The notes beneath the pieces were generated by a model. The model was not told the DNA's origin. It did not search any database and worked only from the letters and a program-made list of their open reading frames with translations. The position numbers and the translations under genes are program-made. Below, piece after piece: positions 7,917 to 17,813 of a stretch of 64,000 nucleotides of DNA (its first letter is position 1; each line of letters begins with the position of its first letter). The DNA lies in assembly GCA_963737575.1 (NCBI GenBank), contig CAVTTJ010000003.1:212338-276337 (forward strand). The letters are read 5' to 3'. This stretch comes from VRUE01 sp963737575 (lineage in GTDB: Bacteria; Actinomycetota; Thermoleophilia; Solirubrobacterales; 70-9).

Positions 7917-10616
7917 TCAGTGCTTGGGCGGGGCCTTCTTGCCTCCGCCGCACGCGGTTCCGGTCTTCACCTGCTCGGTCAGGCTGGCGCCGTTCTGAGC
8001 GGCGTACTTGACCGAGATCTCGGCCGCCGAGCGGCACAGGCTCCGGGTATTGACGATGTAACCGCGCTTGCCGCCGAAGAGGTCGAGGCGGAAATGGCCC
8101 ACCGGAGCGTCGGGAACGATCGGCACAACGGTCTTGAGATGCCCGCCCTTGACCGATGCCGATTCGGCTTCGGGCATGATCTCCACCTGTCCGTTGAGAA
8201 TGAAGACGACGTGGGGCAGTTTCCCGAACCCGGAGACGGCGTAGGCGGGCCCGCTGAGGGGAGCGTCGAGGAGGGGCGTACTCACGGACACGGTCCCGAT
8301 CGCCTGCCGGCCCGCGCATTGTTCTGTCGCGAGCTGCCCCCGTGAGCAGATGTTGCCGAGGTGGCGTTGGTCGATCGCGAAGGATTTCGGCAGGGTGACC
8401 GCTATCGACTTGATGTTGGCGTCCCCGCTCCGGGTTCGAAGATCGAACCTTAGCCTCGGATTCTGGCTCCTCGCGGTCGCTTTGCGACCGCCCATCTGCC
8501 TGACCGTCATCTTCGGCTTGAAGGGGAGCGTCGAGCAGTTGTCGGCGTGGAAGTAGGAGGAGAAATCGGTGACGGTCCCCTGGTCGCCAATGCCCTGTGA
8601 GTTGACCGCGAAGTTGCTGCAGCTCGTCGGATTGATGATGAAGTTCGGGCGGTCGAGGTTGACGCGGATAGACCGCAGCCGGATCGGGACTCCGCCGATG
8701 ATCGAGGGAACCGTGTCCGACACGGCGACCACGTGAGCATCCCTCGGATCGATGTGGATCGCGACTCGCACCACCTGGGTGCCATAGTCGTATGGGCCGG
8801 CGAGGGCGGGTGTCACCGCCACGAGGGAGAGCGGCGCGCCTTTGAACGGCCCTGCCAGATACATCCTCCCGGTCGCGTGGAACGGGTGGCCGCCGGGCCC
8901 CGCAGCGACGTTGGTCGTACCGATCTGGCTCGAGGCGGGGCAGCTCGGCGCCGACGCCTCGACCCTCCCGGGATTGTCGGCGGCGGCCGCGATCGAGACC
9001 TCGGGGCAATATGTGATCCCACGCAGGGACCCGGTCAAGCCGGGCGGCATCGCGAAATTTAGGTCTCCCAGGAACTGATCGCCGTCGTCGCGGTCGAGCT
9101 GAAGGCTGAAGTCCGTGAATGCCCCCGCGACCGACTGCGACGTGCCTGCGGCAAGACGTGGGCTGAAGGGGCGGATCGCTCCCGGACATGAGGAGCCGTT
9201 GGGACCGGACTCGATGCTGATGCTGGAGTTCGAGTTAACCTGCGGCAGCGTCTTGTTCCAGGGATAGAAGACGCCCTGCACCTCATAGAGCCTGCAGGAT
9301 GTCGGAGTCGCAATCAGGCCACGGTCCGAAGCGAAGAGATGCACTTCGATCAGGTCGAATGGGACCTGGGGTAGGTCTTCGAAATATGCCGTTACCTGCC
9401 CGGTTGCGGGATCGGGACGGAACGTTCCGATCAACTTCGCATGTATCCCGAAACCATCGACAGTCATAAAAAAGCGATACTGATTTCCGGGCTTGGGTTC
9501 GCCGATGTAGATTGAGCCTTCAAGGGTGCCGTCCAGCGCCACGGAGTGGATTCCAACCGTTCCGATCTTCGCGTTGTCGGGGCATTCCTCGGGCTGCTCG
9601 GAGCCGAACTTCGCCTCCGCATCGGTGCATGCGGTCTGGCCGTCGGCGGCGTCCGGGTTGATCGTGAGGCCCGGCGGCAGCACCACCGTCGCCGTCTGGA
9701 GCTCGGAGGGTGAGGCCGCGAATCCGAGGAACTGCGGATCGTTCAGCGAGATGTCCAGGCCCGACGCCGAGTCCGCCTCGTCGGTCGTTGTCTTCACGGT
9801 GAGGACCGGCTTGAAGACCTCTTTCTCGCATTCGGTGATCGGCGGGTAGGTTCCATCGGCGTGTGAGAAATGCCCCGGGTCCTGGTAGGTCTCGACCTCC
9901 AAAGTCACCGGCAGGGCATTCCCGGAACAGGTGGTCGGGTTGTCGGTGAATGGATGGACCGCGATCCCGGCTTTCGATGGAAGCCCGACGCAACTCGCGT
10001 CGGCGATCCCGGGACAGCCGGCCGGATTGCCGGGTGACCCTTTGGCGAACCTTTCGACATCGTGGGCTTCGTCCGCCGGGAACCCCCAGAAGGTCAGGTG
10101 GGCGCCGGCGAGAGGCGTGAGCTGGGTCATGTTTGAGACGGTGAAGCGCAACCCATAGTCGCCTCCCGTCCTGACGTTCACCGGGATGTCGATCGGGATG
10201 TCGAGGATCGGCACCGTGAATCCCAGAAGCGCTGTATGAGGACCCGGTGTGAGGCCGTAGATCGGCGCGGTTCCGAGCAGGTGGTCGGGGTCGCCTTCGT
10301 AGCCGGCAAAGACCGTGATCAAGCCGACCTGGGTGTTGGATGGACACCGCTCCTGGGCGTAGTCCGAAGAGGTGCAGCGGGGGACCGCGTTCGGATTGCC
10401 GAAAATTCCCTCGGGCGCGTTGAAGATCGCGTTTCTTGCGGCCTCCGGACTGCCCGGGCTTTCCAGCGTGAACGAGGTTTCGATGTCCGGGTGCGCGCCT
10501 GCTTGGGTCGTCGAGATCGAGCTGCTAAACGATTCGATCGGCTCGGCGGCCGCGGCCGGCTCGGCGGCCGCCGCGAGAAGGATGGCCGCCACGACAATGA
10601 TTTTCAACGGTCTCAC
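7917..10616 (-). CDS. Secreted four-repeat protein, family A subtype 1
   Basis: An 899-aa exported protein of unknown function. The GTG at 10616 overlaps the upstream stop (GTGA) and has GGGGAGG 7 nt before it; the open frame extends upstream but that part lies inside the B1 gene. A short signal peptide (LKIIVVAAILLAAAA) leads to the family opening IESF...TTQAGAHPD. Four tandem copies of a Cys-containing domain can be traced at about 78-245, 325-460, 535-685 and 755-895. Each copy begins C-x(8-25)-C-P/A-...-IGT and ends with an F...DRG/GKRG...TP/NT..C segment. Typical stretches are GSIYIGEPKPGNQY, HLFASDRG and LAGPYDYGT. The C-terminus is Lys-rich. Length is identical (899 aa) to the A1 protein at 34036. 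Last gene of its operon. Confidence 0.85.
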   Translation of the reverse strand: MRPLKIIVVAAILLAAAAEPAAAAEPIESFSSSISTTQAGAHPDIETSFTLESPGSPEAARNAIFNAPEGIFGNPNAVPRCTSSDYAQERCPSNTQVGLITVFAGYEGDPDHLLGTAPIYGLTPGPHTALLGFTVPILDIPIDIPVNVRTGGDYGLRFTVSNMTQLTPLAGAHLTFWGFPADEAHDVERFAKGSPGNPAGCPGIADASCVGLPSKAGIAVHPFTDNPTTCSGNALPVTLEVETYQDPGHFSHADGTYPPITECEKEVFKPVLTVKTTTDEADSASGLDISLNDPQFLGFAASPSELQTATVVLPPGLTINPDAADGQTACTDAEAKFGSEQPEECPDNAKIGTVGIHSVALDGTLEGSIYIGEPKPGNQYRFFMTVDGFGIHAKLIGTFRPDPATGQVTAYFEDLPQVPFDLIEVHLFASDRGLIATPTSCRLYEVQGVFYPWNKTLPQVNSNSSISIESGPNGSSCPGAIRPFSPRLAAGTSQSVAGAFTDFSLQLDRDDGDQFLGDLNFAMPPGLTGSLRGITYCPEVSIAAAADNPGRVEASAPSCPASSQIGTTNVAAGPGGHPFHATGRMYLAGPFKGAPLSLVAVTPALAGPYDYGTQVVRVAIHIDPRDAHVVAVSDTVPSIIGGVPIRLRSIRVNLDRPNFIINPTSCSNFAVNSQGIGDQGTVTDFSSYFHADNCSTLPFKPKMTVRQMGGRKATARSQNPRLRFDLRTRSGDANIKSIAVTLPKSFAIDQRHLGNICSRGQLATEQCAGRQAIGTVSVSTPLLDAPLSGPAYAVSGFGKLPHVVFILNGQVEIMPEAESASVKGGHLKTVVPIVPDAPVGHFRLDLFGGKRGYIVNTRSLCRSAAEISVKYAAQNGASLTEQVKTGTACGGGKKAPPKH

Positions 10617-13600
10617 TTCGTACCTCCCCGCCCGCCTGGATGCCTCTTGGTGTGGTTCTTCTTGCCGTGGTGCTTGGGGACGCAGCGACGACCTTTCCTG
10701 ATTTTCCCCTTGCCGCATTGGCGCTTGCCGGCGGAAGGCGGATGGTTCCCCTTCGTGCCCGAGATCGTTCCGATCGTCTGCGAAGCGGGCGCCTGGCTAC
10801 CGGGGCCGTGGCACTCGTCCGAGGCGCGGCAGGGCGGCGGGGCGGGGACATACGGAAAGCCGCTGTTGGCTCGCGCATCGTAAATCTTGGTGAGGGTGCC
10901 GTTTTCGTCCTGCGGGACCAGAGTGTCGCGGGTGAAGAAATAGGCATCGGTTCCTTCCGCGCTGATCCCAAGCAGGCGCGAGTTGAAGGGGCTCGAGCCG
11001 GTCGAGATCAGCTCGATACTGCCGTCCGACCACTCGTAGGCGTCGATCCGTTCATTGGCATCTCGGAGCACCAGCGGCTCGACGGTGTCGAAGAAAACGC
11101 GTCCGTCTTCGCTCAGGCTCAGCCCGTCGGAAACGAGGGTTGTGTCACTGTTTGGCGCCCCGTTTGTCGATGGGCACGAGGCGCAATCAATCTGCTCGGA
11201 ATCGGAGTCATAGCGGAACACCTCTGAATAGCCGCGGTTGGTGAAGCCGGTGAGCGGCAGGGTTGAAGAGAAGGCCGCGTACCTGCCATCGGGTGTTACC
11301 TGGAAGTCCTCGGTGTGCCGGGTTCCGGCGTCATTCGTGGCGTGGATGACCGCCGGGTTGTCGGTCTGAAGGTTGGATACGACCTTTTCGTCGTAGTAGC
11401 GGACCTCGCCGCCCTTGCCGGATTGGACGACGTAGAGGCGGTTGTTCGGCCCGACCGCGATGCCCCTCCCGGCGGTCAGGCCTTCCGCCTCCACCGGCTG
11501 CGCTGGGGCTCCGCCCGACGTGAAGTGGACGATCTGGTCCCCAAGGTTGAGGTAGACGCTGTTGTCGGTCGGGTCGACCGCGATCCCGAAGGCCACTCGT
11601 GGGTCGACCATCCGGATGAAGTCGCCTTTGTCGTTGTAAAGGCGGGTCCCCTGCCTGGAGCCGAAGTAGAGGCGGCCGCCGAGGTCGAAAGCGAGAGATC
11701 GCGGATAGGAGAGTTCGGGGTAGGAGTAGGAGGGCCCTTCGCCGAAGACCGGGCCGAAGCCGGTCGCTCCGTCGTAGTTGCTCGTGATGTAGACGGCGTG
11801 GCTGAGTGGGTTGACGGCGATCGCCGTGGTCCCCCCGAAGCCGCCGCCGACCCCGCCAAGGTATTCGCCGGCGTCGTTGTATTGAAGGATTGACCCGAAC
11901 CATTCCGGGATGAAGAGATCGCCGCTCGATGGATCGATCGCGAGCGACGTCGGCAGGCCGTCGCCGGTGATTTCTTCGTTCGGCTGGGTCGAGAGTCCGC
12001 TCGCGACGGTTGAGATCAGAGTCCCTGTCGCGCTGAAGCGCTGGACCTTGTGGCCCCCGAGGTCGTAGACATAGACGTCTCCGTTGGGCGCCACAGCGAC
12101 CCCGGTCGCGTTTTCGAAGGAGCCGAAGGAGCCGCTGAAGACGTGACGCTTGATCGGTTCGGCCGGCCCGTTCAGGCTCGAGTCGAGGGTTGCGACGAAC
12201 CGTGGCGCCGCGCCGATCCGGGCCAGATAAAGGTTAGGGGCGTTCTCGACCGGCTGTACCGGCCCCGATTCGTCCAGCACCTCGGGGCTGAGGAAGTACA
12301 GGTCGCCACTATCGGACGCCACGCCGCCCCCGCCGGCGATCGCCGTGGCGCTGCAGTCCGCCGTGCCGCCGATCGTGTTCCAGTGTTCGTTGACGGTCGT
12401 CGAGGCCGGGTCGCAGGAATCGGTGTCGCCGGCGCCGCCCGCGCTGGCCGTCGGGTTGATCGAGACCCGCGTCAGCGTCGCGGTAGAGCCGGTGACCTGG
12501 GCGCGGTAGATGTCGGCGCTGGTGTCGGTGTCTTGGTGTGCGGACGTCGCGACCGGATCCCGGGTAGTGAAATAGACGGTGGTTCCGTCGGCGCTCATCC
12601 CGTCGTAAAGCGCCCCGTCGCCGGCCCCGGGGGTGAGGTCAATCGAGCTCGGCGAGTTCTCGACGTGCTCATAGAGGTGGTAGTACCGGTTTCCCTTCGC
12701 ATCGGTGGAAACCAGCTGTCCGATGATGATTCGCGAGCCGTCGGCGGAGATGTCGAGCTCGGCCGCTTTCTCGCCGTCGGCGATTGTCGTACCGTTCGGT
12801 AGCTTCGAGACGACCTGGGTCGTGTCGGTGTCCAGGTTGCGGTCGTAGATCGTGACGTCAGTCCCGTTTGAGTTCGCGTCCGACTCGAACTTGGCCGTCG
12901 AACCAAAGACGAAATGAGAGCCATCGGCGGAGAAGTGCTTGACGACCTGGCCCGAGGTCTCCGCTGGAGGGTCGAGGGATCCGGCCATACCCTCGATCAG
13001 GGTGCCGTCCGGCATCCGCAGCGGTACGTTGGTCGACCCGTCCGCGAAACACGGGGAGCAGATGTCATTGCCGCCGAACGCGAACTCCCGCAGTGCCGGG
13101 TCCGCTTCCAGCAGCGGCGACGCGAACGCGGCGCCGGCGCCCGGCAGGTTTGCGGGAATCCCGACGTATTCGGTCGACCACCCATCAGAACCACGCGTCG
13201 CGACATACGGGTCCAACCCCCGATTAGTCGGGTTCCAGGGCCCAGGGATGGCGCCGCTGTGGATCCCGTAAAGGACCCGCGGCCCCGAGGCGTTTGGGTA
13301 GTCGGCGAATGGAGTCTGGCCGGTCTCGAGCCTCGACTCGACGTTGTACCCGCCGGTGTCGCCGGCTGAGACGAGCTCGTAGGCACGGCAGTCGAGCAGG
13401 AGCGCCGCACCGGTCTGCTGCCGCACGTGCGCGTTCCCGCAGGGGTCGATCTGATCCGGCGGCGGCGCGAAGGTCGTGAAAGTCTGATCGTGACCGATCG
13501 CTTCGCCCGCATCGTTTTCGGCGATCACCCGATAGTGGTAGGTCGTTCCCGGCGCCAGGCCTCCAGCGACCGTGCTGACGGCTTCGACGTCGCTGACGGA

Positions 13601-15049
13601 GGAGAGTTCGCCGGAGGGTACCGGGACCGTGTTTCCGTAGCTTTCGTCGGCACCCCATTCGAACCGGTACTTCGTGATGCCACCGTCGGGGTCGATATCG
13701 GCATTGAGCTGCGCCGAGTCCGCGTTCAGCTTCGTGGCGTTCTCATTGCCGACATGCGGCGCGTCGGAAGCAGAGAAGGCCTCGTCGTTGCTACGGGCGA
13801 CCACCGCGTTCGAATTGAACGCGGTCAGCTTGAAGTGGTACGTCGAGCCCTTGATAAGGCCGGAGATGTTCGCGGAGACCGCAGTGTTGCCGGAAGCGCC
13901 GGCAAACACGTTGGTCGGAACCCCGCCGACTCCGCAGGGGGCCGTGTGATCGTAGCTCGAGCCGATCCCGTACTCGAAATGGCAATCCGTCGTGTCGATC
14001 CCGTCGGGGTGGATCACCCCGTGGAGGGTCGCGCTCGCGCCGGTGACGGACGTCGCTGGTTCCGCCGTGACATCGGGAACCTTGATCGGGCCAGTCGGGG
14101 CGAAGACGTCGATCCGGTTCGGGAAGTTCTTGTTCGAGACATAGACCTTATGGGTCTCGGAATCCACCGCGATGCCAAACGAGGACTGGAGGCCAGGGTA
14201 GCCGGACGGGGCTCCCTCCGCGGTACCGAAAGTGTCGAGGAGGTTGCCGACAGGACCGTACTGGGCGACGTGGTTGCCGTCGTCCACGTAGACATCGTTG
14301 TTCGAGGAATCGACCGCCACCGACCGCGCCGGGCCGGGGTCAATCTGGCCGATCGCCGCTCCGGTGTGATCGAACTTGTAGACGGGGCCGCCGGTGTAAT
14401 TGAGCGGAATGTAGAAATTGCCTTCGGTGTCGATATCGAAGTCGCAGGCGCTGACTCCCGCTCCCGGGACGGTGAGGGAGAGGACATTGCCGGTGGCCGA
14501 GCCGTCGGTGTTGAATTCCTTGAGGAGATGTGGGTAGTCCATCACCCAGATTTCCCCGCTCGGTCCGATCGCGGCACCGCAGTTGTCGGTGAAACCCGAG
14601 ATTCCTCCGCCTGGGTAGGGAGATCCGACGGGTTCACCCGATGGCAGCCACGCCTTCACCCCGCCGTGCTCGGCGAAGGCGTAGATCCGGCCCTGGGTCC
14701 CGGTCGCAGAGTTGTCGACCTCGAGATCGCCGTAGTCGCCGACCGCCTGTGAGAAGACCGTGTTCCCGGCCAACGCGCTGAACGGCTGCGATTCACCAGC
14801 CAGGTTGAACTTATAGATGACGCCGTTGGATGCGGCGTAGAGGACATTGGTGGCCTGGTCGATGTCAATGTTGTTGAGGCTGTTGAAAGCGCCTGAGCCC
14901 ACCGAGTCGGAGCCGTCGATCGAGCCTTCGGGGTAGGCACCGTCGTACTTGTTCAGTTCGATTGTCGCCGCCTGTGCCGCGGTGATTGAGAGGAACAGCG
15001 CGGTCGCCGTGAAGAGAGCTGCGATCGCTGGCCGTACGCGGGCACTCAT
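10613..15049 (-). CDS. Giant secreted propeller/FN3-like protein, family B subtype 1
   Basis: 1478 aa, exported (signal about 1-27, ending AAQAAT). Residues about 30-325 form an NHL-type propeller (IYKFNLAG, GEIWVMDYP, VYVDDGNH, VYVSNKNFP). Two fibronectin-III-like domains follow (ATSVTGASATLHG...CHFEYGIGSSYDH and NADSAQLNADIDPDG...YRFEWGADESYG). At about 540 the family block LLDCRAYELVS opens a TolB-like region with CSPCFADG, GSHFVFGS and PDGRYAAFSS. A second NHL propeller of about 280 residues (about 955-1235) interrupts this region compared with the B1 at 36732. The end carries IDCASCP, CRASDECHGPGS, CGKGKIRKGRRC and a His/Lys/Arg tail. It is separated from the A2 stop by 1 nt and overlaps A1 by 4 nt. 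Confidence 0.85.
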   Translation of the reverse strand: MSARVRPAIAALFTATALFLSITAAQAATIELNKYDGAYPEGSIDGSDSVGSGAFNSLNNIDIDQATNVLYAASNGVIYKFNLAGESQPFSALAGNTVFSQAVGDYGDLEVDNSATGTQGRIYAFAEHGGVKAWLPSGEPVGSPYPGGGISGFTDNCGAAIGPSGEIWVMDYPHLLKEFNTDGSATGNVLSLTVPGAGVSACDFDIDTEGNFYIPLNYTGGPVYKFDHTGAAIGQIDPGPARSVAVDSSNNDVYVDDGNHVAQYGPVGNLLDTFGTAEGAPSGYPGLQSSFGIAVDSETHKVYVSNKNFPNRIDVFAPTGPIKVPDVTAEPATSVTGASATLHGVIHPDGIDTTDCHFEYGIGSSYDHTAPCGVGGVPTNVFAGASGNTAVSANISGLIKGSTYHFKLTAFNSNAVVARSNDEAFSASDAPHVGNENATKLNADSAQLNADIDPDGGITKYRFEWGADESYGNTVPVPSGELSSVSDVEAVSTVAGGLAPGTTYHYRVIAENDAGEAIGHDQTFTTFAPPPDQIDPCGNAHVRQQTGAALLLDCRAYELVSAGDTGGYNVESRLETGQTPFADYPNASGPRVLYGIHSGAIPGPWNPTNRGLDPYVATRGSDGWSTEYVGIPANLPGAGAAFASPLLEADPALREFAFGGNDICSPCFADGSTNVPLRMPDGTLIEGMAGSLDPPAETSGQVVKHFSADGSHFVFGSTAKFESDANSNGTDVTIYDRNLDTDTTQVVSKLPNGTTIADGEKAAELDISADGSRIIIGQLVSTDAKGNRYYHLYEHVENSPSSIDLTPGAGDGALYDGMSADGTTVYFTTRDPVATSAHQDTDTSADIYRAQVTGSTATLTRVSINPTASAGGAGDTDSCDPASTTVNEHWNTIGGTADCSATAIAGGGGVASDSGDLYFLSPEVLDESGPVQPVENAPNLYLARIGAAPRFVATLDSSLNGPAEPIKRHVFSGSFGSFENATGVAVAPNGDVYVYDLGGHKVQRFSATGTLISTVASGLSTQPNEEITGDGLPTSLAIDPSSGDLFIPEWFGSILQYNDAGEYLGGVGGGFGGTTAIAVNPLSHAVYITSNYDGATGFGPVFGEGPSYSYPELSYPRSLAFDLGGRLYFGSRQGTRLYNDKGDFIRMVDPRVAFGIAVDPTDNSVYLNLGDQIVHFTSGGAPAQPVEAEGLTAGRGIAVGPNNRLYVVQSGKGGEVRYYDEKVVSNLQTDNPAVIHATNDAGTRHTEDFQVTPDGRYAAFSSTLPLTGFTNRGYSEVFRYDSDSEQIDCASCPSTNGAPNSDTTLVSDGLSLSEDGRVFFDTVEPLVLRDANERIDAYEWSDGSIELISTGSSPFNSRLLGISAEGTDAYFFTRDTLVPQDENGTLTKIYDARANSGFPYVPAPPPCRASDECHGPGSQAPASQTIGTISGTKGNHPPSAGKRQCGKGKIRKGRRCVPKHHGKKNHTKRHPGGRGGTK

Positions 15050-15050
15050 C

Positions 15051-17813
15051 TCAGCGCACCCCCTTCCGGTGATGGCGGCGTCGTGAGGTCTTTGCGCAGC
15101 TTGCCTGGAGGGTCGAGTTGCTGTCGGCGTGGGCTCCGTTCTGGCCGACCATCTTTACGATTGCGGCCTTCTTTTCGGTGCAGAGGCTCTCGCTGTTGAT
15201 CAGAAGGCCCTTCTTGCCGCCTTCGAGGTCGAGCACGAACTTTGAGATCGGTGCATCCGGGACTGTTTCGAAGATCGTCCGCAGCCGCCCCTTGACGCTG
15301 TCGACCTTCGCGGCCAGCTCGACGTCGATCTGACCCCTCAGATCCAAGACCATGTCCGGGAGCTTGTGGGCGGACGAGCGGAGGTAGACGCCGCCCGAGA
15401 GCGGACGATCCAGCAGGGGGGTGGTGGCTTCCGCATGGCCGATCAGCGATTCCGGCGGGCAGTTTTCGTTGGCGAAGGCGACGCGCGTGCAGACGGTGCT
15501 GATATGCGAGTTGTCGAGAAACTCGTCTTTCGGCAGGGTGACGGACACCCGGCGCGAGTTTGCTTCTCCCGGCTTCGTCGTGAGCACCGCGTGAATGGCC
15601 GGGTGTCCGTGGCGGCGAACGCCTCCGGTGAGCTTGAGAGCTAGCTTCGGCCCGTAGTCCAGGTTCGCGCAATTCGAGACCTGGAAGTGCGCGCGCCGGG
15701 TCGCCGCGGCGCCTTCGTCTCCGAACAGGGTGGCGTCGACGGCCATCGGATCGCAGTTTGTTGGATTGAGCGCGAAGTCCGGGCGGTCGAGGTTGACCCT
15801 GATGTCCCGGGCACGCAATGGGATGCCGCCGAAGATCTGCGGGAGCGAGTCGGAGATCGCGGTGACCTGGGCGGTCGCCGGATCGACGTCGATCGCCGTT
15901 CTGACCGCGATGTTGCCGAGATCGTAGGGACCTGACACCGCGGGGATGACGACCTCAAGGCTGAGCGGGGAGCCGTGATACGGCCCCGCGAGGTAAGCCT
16001 TCCCGCCGACGTAGAGCGGCCGACTTCCGGCGCCGGCGCCGGCAACCACGGTCCCGATCTGGCTTGCCGCCGGGCATGCCGAAGCAGTCTGCTCGGTGAC
16101 TCCCAGGTAAGCCGGATCGGCGAGCTGGGCGATCGCCGATTCAGGGCAGTACGGAATTCCCCTCAGGCTCGCCGAGAACCCCGGCGGAGAGGTTACCCGG
16201 AGACCGGTCAGGTTCTGGTCGCCGTCTTCGCGACCGATTTCGAGCGAAAGGGGGGCGTGGACGCCCGCGGTCTTGTCGGCGACGCCGGCCCTGAAGGTCG
16301 GATCGAATGGGCGGTTCTGGCCCGGACACGGACGGCCGCCGGGGCCGGAGTCGATCGTGAAGAACTGCTTCGAGGTCTGATCGGGAAGTGCCCCGTCCCA
16401 TGGTGTGAAGGTGCTGTCGACCGAGTACGTCCCGCATCTTGTCGGGGTTGCGAGGATCCCTCGCTCGGAGCCGAAGAAGTGGATGTTGAAGTTCGAGAAC
16501 GGGAACTCCGGCAGATCTTGGAACGAGACCGTGACCTGTCCGGTGTTCGGATCCGAATTCACCGAGCCCGGGAGCTTCACGTGCAGTCCGAATCCGTCAG
16601 CGACGAGAATGAGGCGGTAGCGATTACCCGGCCTAGGTTCACCGATGTAAACGAAGCCGGGGAACGGGCCCGGCAGCGCCGAACTCGACACGGACAGCGT
16701 GCCCACCTTCGAGTCCTCGGGGCATTCCGCTGGCAGATCGCGGATCCCGATGTTGGCCTGCTGGTCCGTGCAGGCGGTCTTGCCGTCGACCGCGTTGGTG
16801 TTGATCGAGAAGCCTTCAGGCAATGTGACGGTCGTGCCCCGAATCTCCGAAGGCGCAGGTACGTCGGGGCTCCCGCCCTGCGGAGCCGTCAAGTTGACTT
16901 CGAGCCCAGAGGGCGAGTCAGTGGTGTTCGTGGTCGGCTGCCCGAACAGACTCGGGTTGAAGCTCAGCTGCTCGCAACCGGTCGTCGTCGGGAACGGGGC
17001 GGTCTCGTCGTCGATCCCGCGGTCGTAGGAGATCACCCTCGCCCCGACCGTCAGTGGCTGGCCGCAGGTTGTCGGGTTGATCAGGAACGGCTGCATCGGC
17101 GCGTTCGATTTGAAGCCGGGGATACATTCCGGCAGGCCCGGGATTACGTGTTCGGCGTCGCAGGAGCCCGGGCCGAGGCGTTCGGGGTCGTGGATCGGGT
17201 CGGCCGGAACCCCCCAAAGCTTCAGGTCGATCACCGAGAGCCCGAGGCTGAGGATGTGGGTGATGTCGAGAGTCCTCAGGTTGAGCCCATAGTCGCTCTC
17301 GGTTCTAGAGCTGACGATGATGTAGATCGGCGAGTTGAGGATCGGCGTCAGGAACCCGAGCAGGCCCGCTTGCCCCGGGTGGGGAGTCAGGTTGTAAACC
17401 GGAACCGGCCGTGAGGCGAACCTGTCGGACGGCGTCGTCGCCCCGAAGTTGATGTTGAAAAGGCCGACCTGCGAATCGACCGAGCATCGGAACTGCGCGA
17501 AGTCGCTCTGGTTGCACTGCGGGACGGCGTGGGGATCTGCGATGACCCCCGCTGGAGCATCGAACATGGTGCTCCGCGGATCCTGACATTCGCACCTGTC
17601 TTCGGGCGGGAACGTCCCTGTGTCAGCGTTCTCCGTCCAGAGTACGGTGTGAAGATCGGGATGGCCTCCCGCCTGAGTCGTCGACGGCGTCATCCAGAGG
17701 CCGAGGATGTTGTCCTTCGCGCTCGCAGAGGGAGCCCAGACGCAGGCGGCAGCCAAGAGCAGCATCAGGCAGAGGGTGGCCAGGCCAGGTTGCTGTCGCC
17801 TTTGATCAGTCAT
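15051..17813 (-). CDS. Secreted four-repeat protein, family A subtype 2
   Basis: 920 aa; the ATG at 17813 overlaps the B2 stop (ATGA). The signal peptide ends near WAPSASA. The subtype-2 mark is a Cys-rich insertion after TTQAGGHPD (EDRCECQDPRSTMFD), shared with the A2 at 40371 and absent from A1 proteins. Four repeat units are marked by FAQFRCSVDSQVG, ECPEDSKVGT, ACPAASQIGT and NCPPESLIGH, each followed by an LxGxxY strand and closed by a conserved Cys (GSERGILATPTRC in the second). C-terminus SRRRHHRKGVR is basic. It sits between B2 and B1 in the operon. Family call is by internal comparison; no function is known to me. Confidence 0.85.
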   Translation of the reverse strand: MTDQRRQQPGLATLCLMLLLAAACVWAPSASAKDNILGLWMTPSTTQAGGHPDLHTVLWTENADTGTFPPEDRCECQDPRSTMFDAPAGVIADPHAVPQCNQSDFAQFRCSVDSQVGLFNINFGATTPSDRFASRPVPVYNLTPHPGQAGLLGFLTPILNSPIYIIVSSRTESDYGLNLRTLDITHILSLGLSVIDLKLWGVPADPIHDPERLGPGSCDAEHVIPGLPECIPGFKSNAPMQPFLINPTTCGQPLTVGARVISYDRGIDDETAPFPTTTGCEQLSFNPSLFGQPTTNTTDSPSGLEVNLTAPQGGSPDVPAPSEIRGTTVTLPEGFSINTNAVDGKTACTDQQANIGIRDLPAECPEDSKVGTLSVSSSALPGPFPGFVYIGEPRPGNRYRLILVADGFGLHVKLPGSVNSDPNTGQVTVSFQDLPEFPFSNFNIHFFGSERGILATPTRCGTYSVDSTFTPWDGALPDQTSKQFFTIDSGPGGRPCPGQNRPFDPTFRAGVADKTAGVHAPLSLEIGREDGDQNLTGLRVTSPPGFSASLRGIPYCPESAIAQLADPAYLGVTEQTASACPAASQIGTVVAGAGAGSRPLYVGGKAYLAGPYHGSPLSLEVVIPAVSGPYDLGNIAVRTAIDVDPATAQVTAISDSLPQIFGGIPLRARDIRVNLDRPDFALNPTNCDPMAVDATLFGDEGAAATRRAHFQVSNCANLDYGPKLALKLTGGVRRHGHPAIHAVLTTKPGEANSRRVSVTLPKDEFLDNSHISTVCTRVAFANENCPPESLIGHAEATTPLLDRPLSGGVYLRSSAHKLPDMVLDLRGQIDVELAAKVDSVKGRLRTIFETVPDAPISKFVLDLEGGKKGLLINSESLCTEKKAAIVKMVGQNGAHADSNSTLQASCAKTSRRRHHRKGVR

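Noticed and set aside
13427..14752. Long plus-strand ORF (441 aa) opposite the B1 gene
   Set aside because: Arg/Val/Asp-rich translation with no recognisable domain, wholly inside a well-supported minus-strand gene; a high-GC antisense shadow.
15975..17414. Long plus-strand ORF (479 aa) opposite the A2 gene
   Set aside because: Same reason: biased composition and full overlap with a gene whose paralogues confirm the minus frame.
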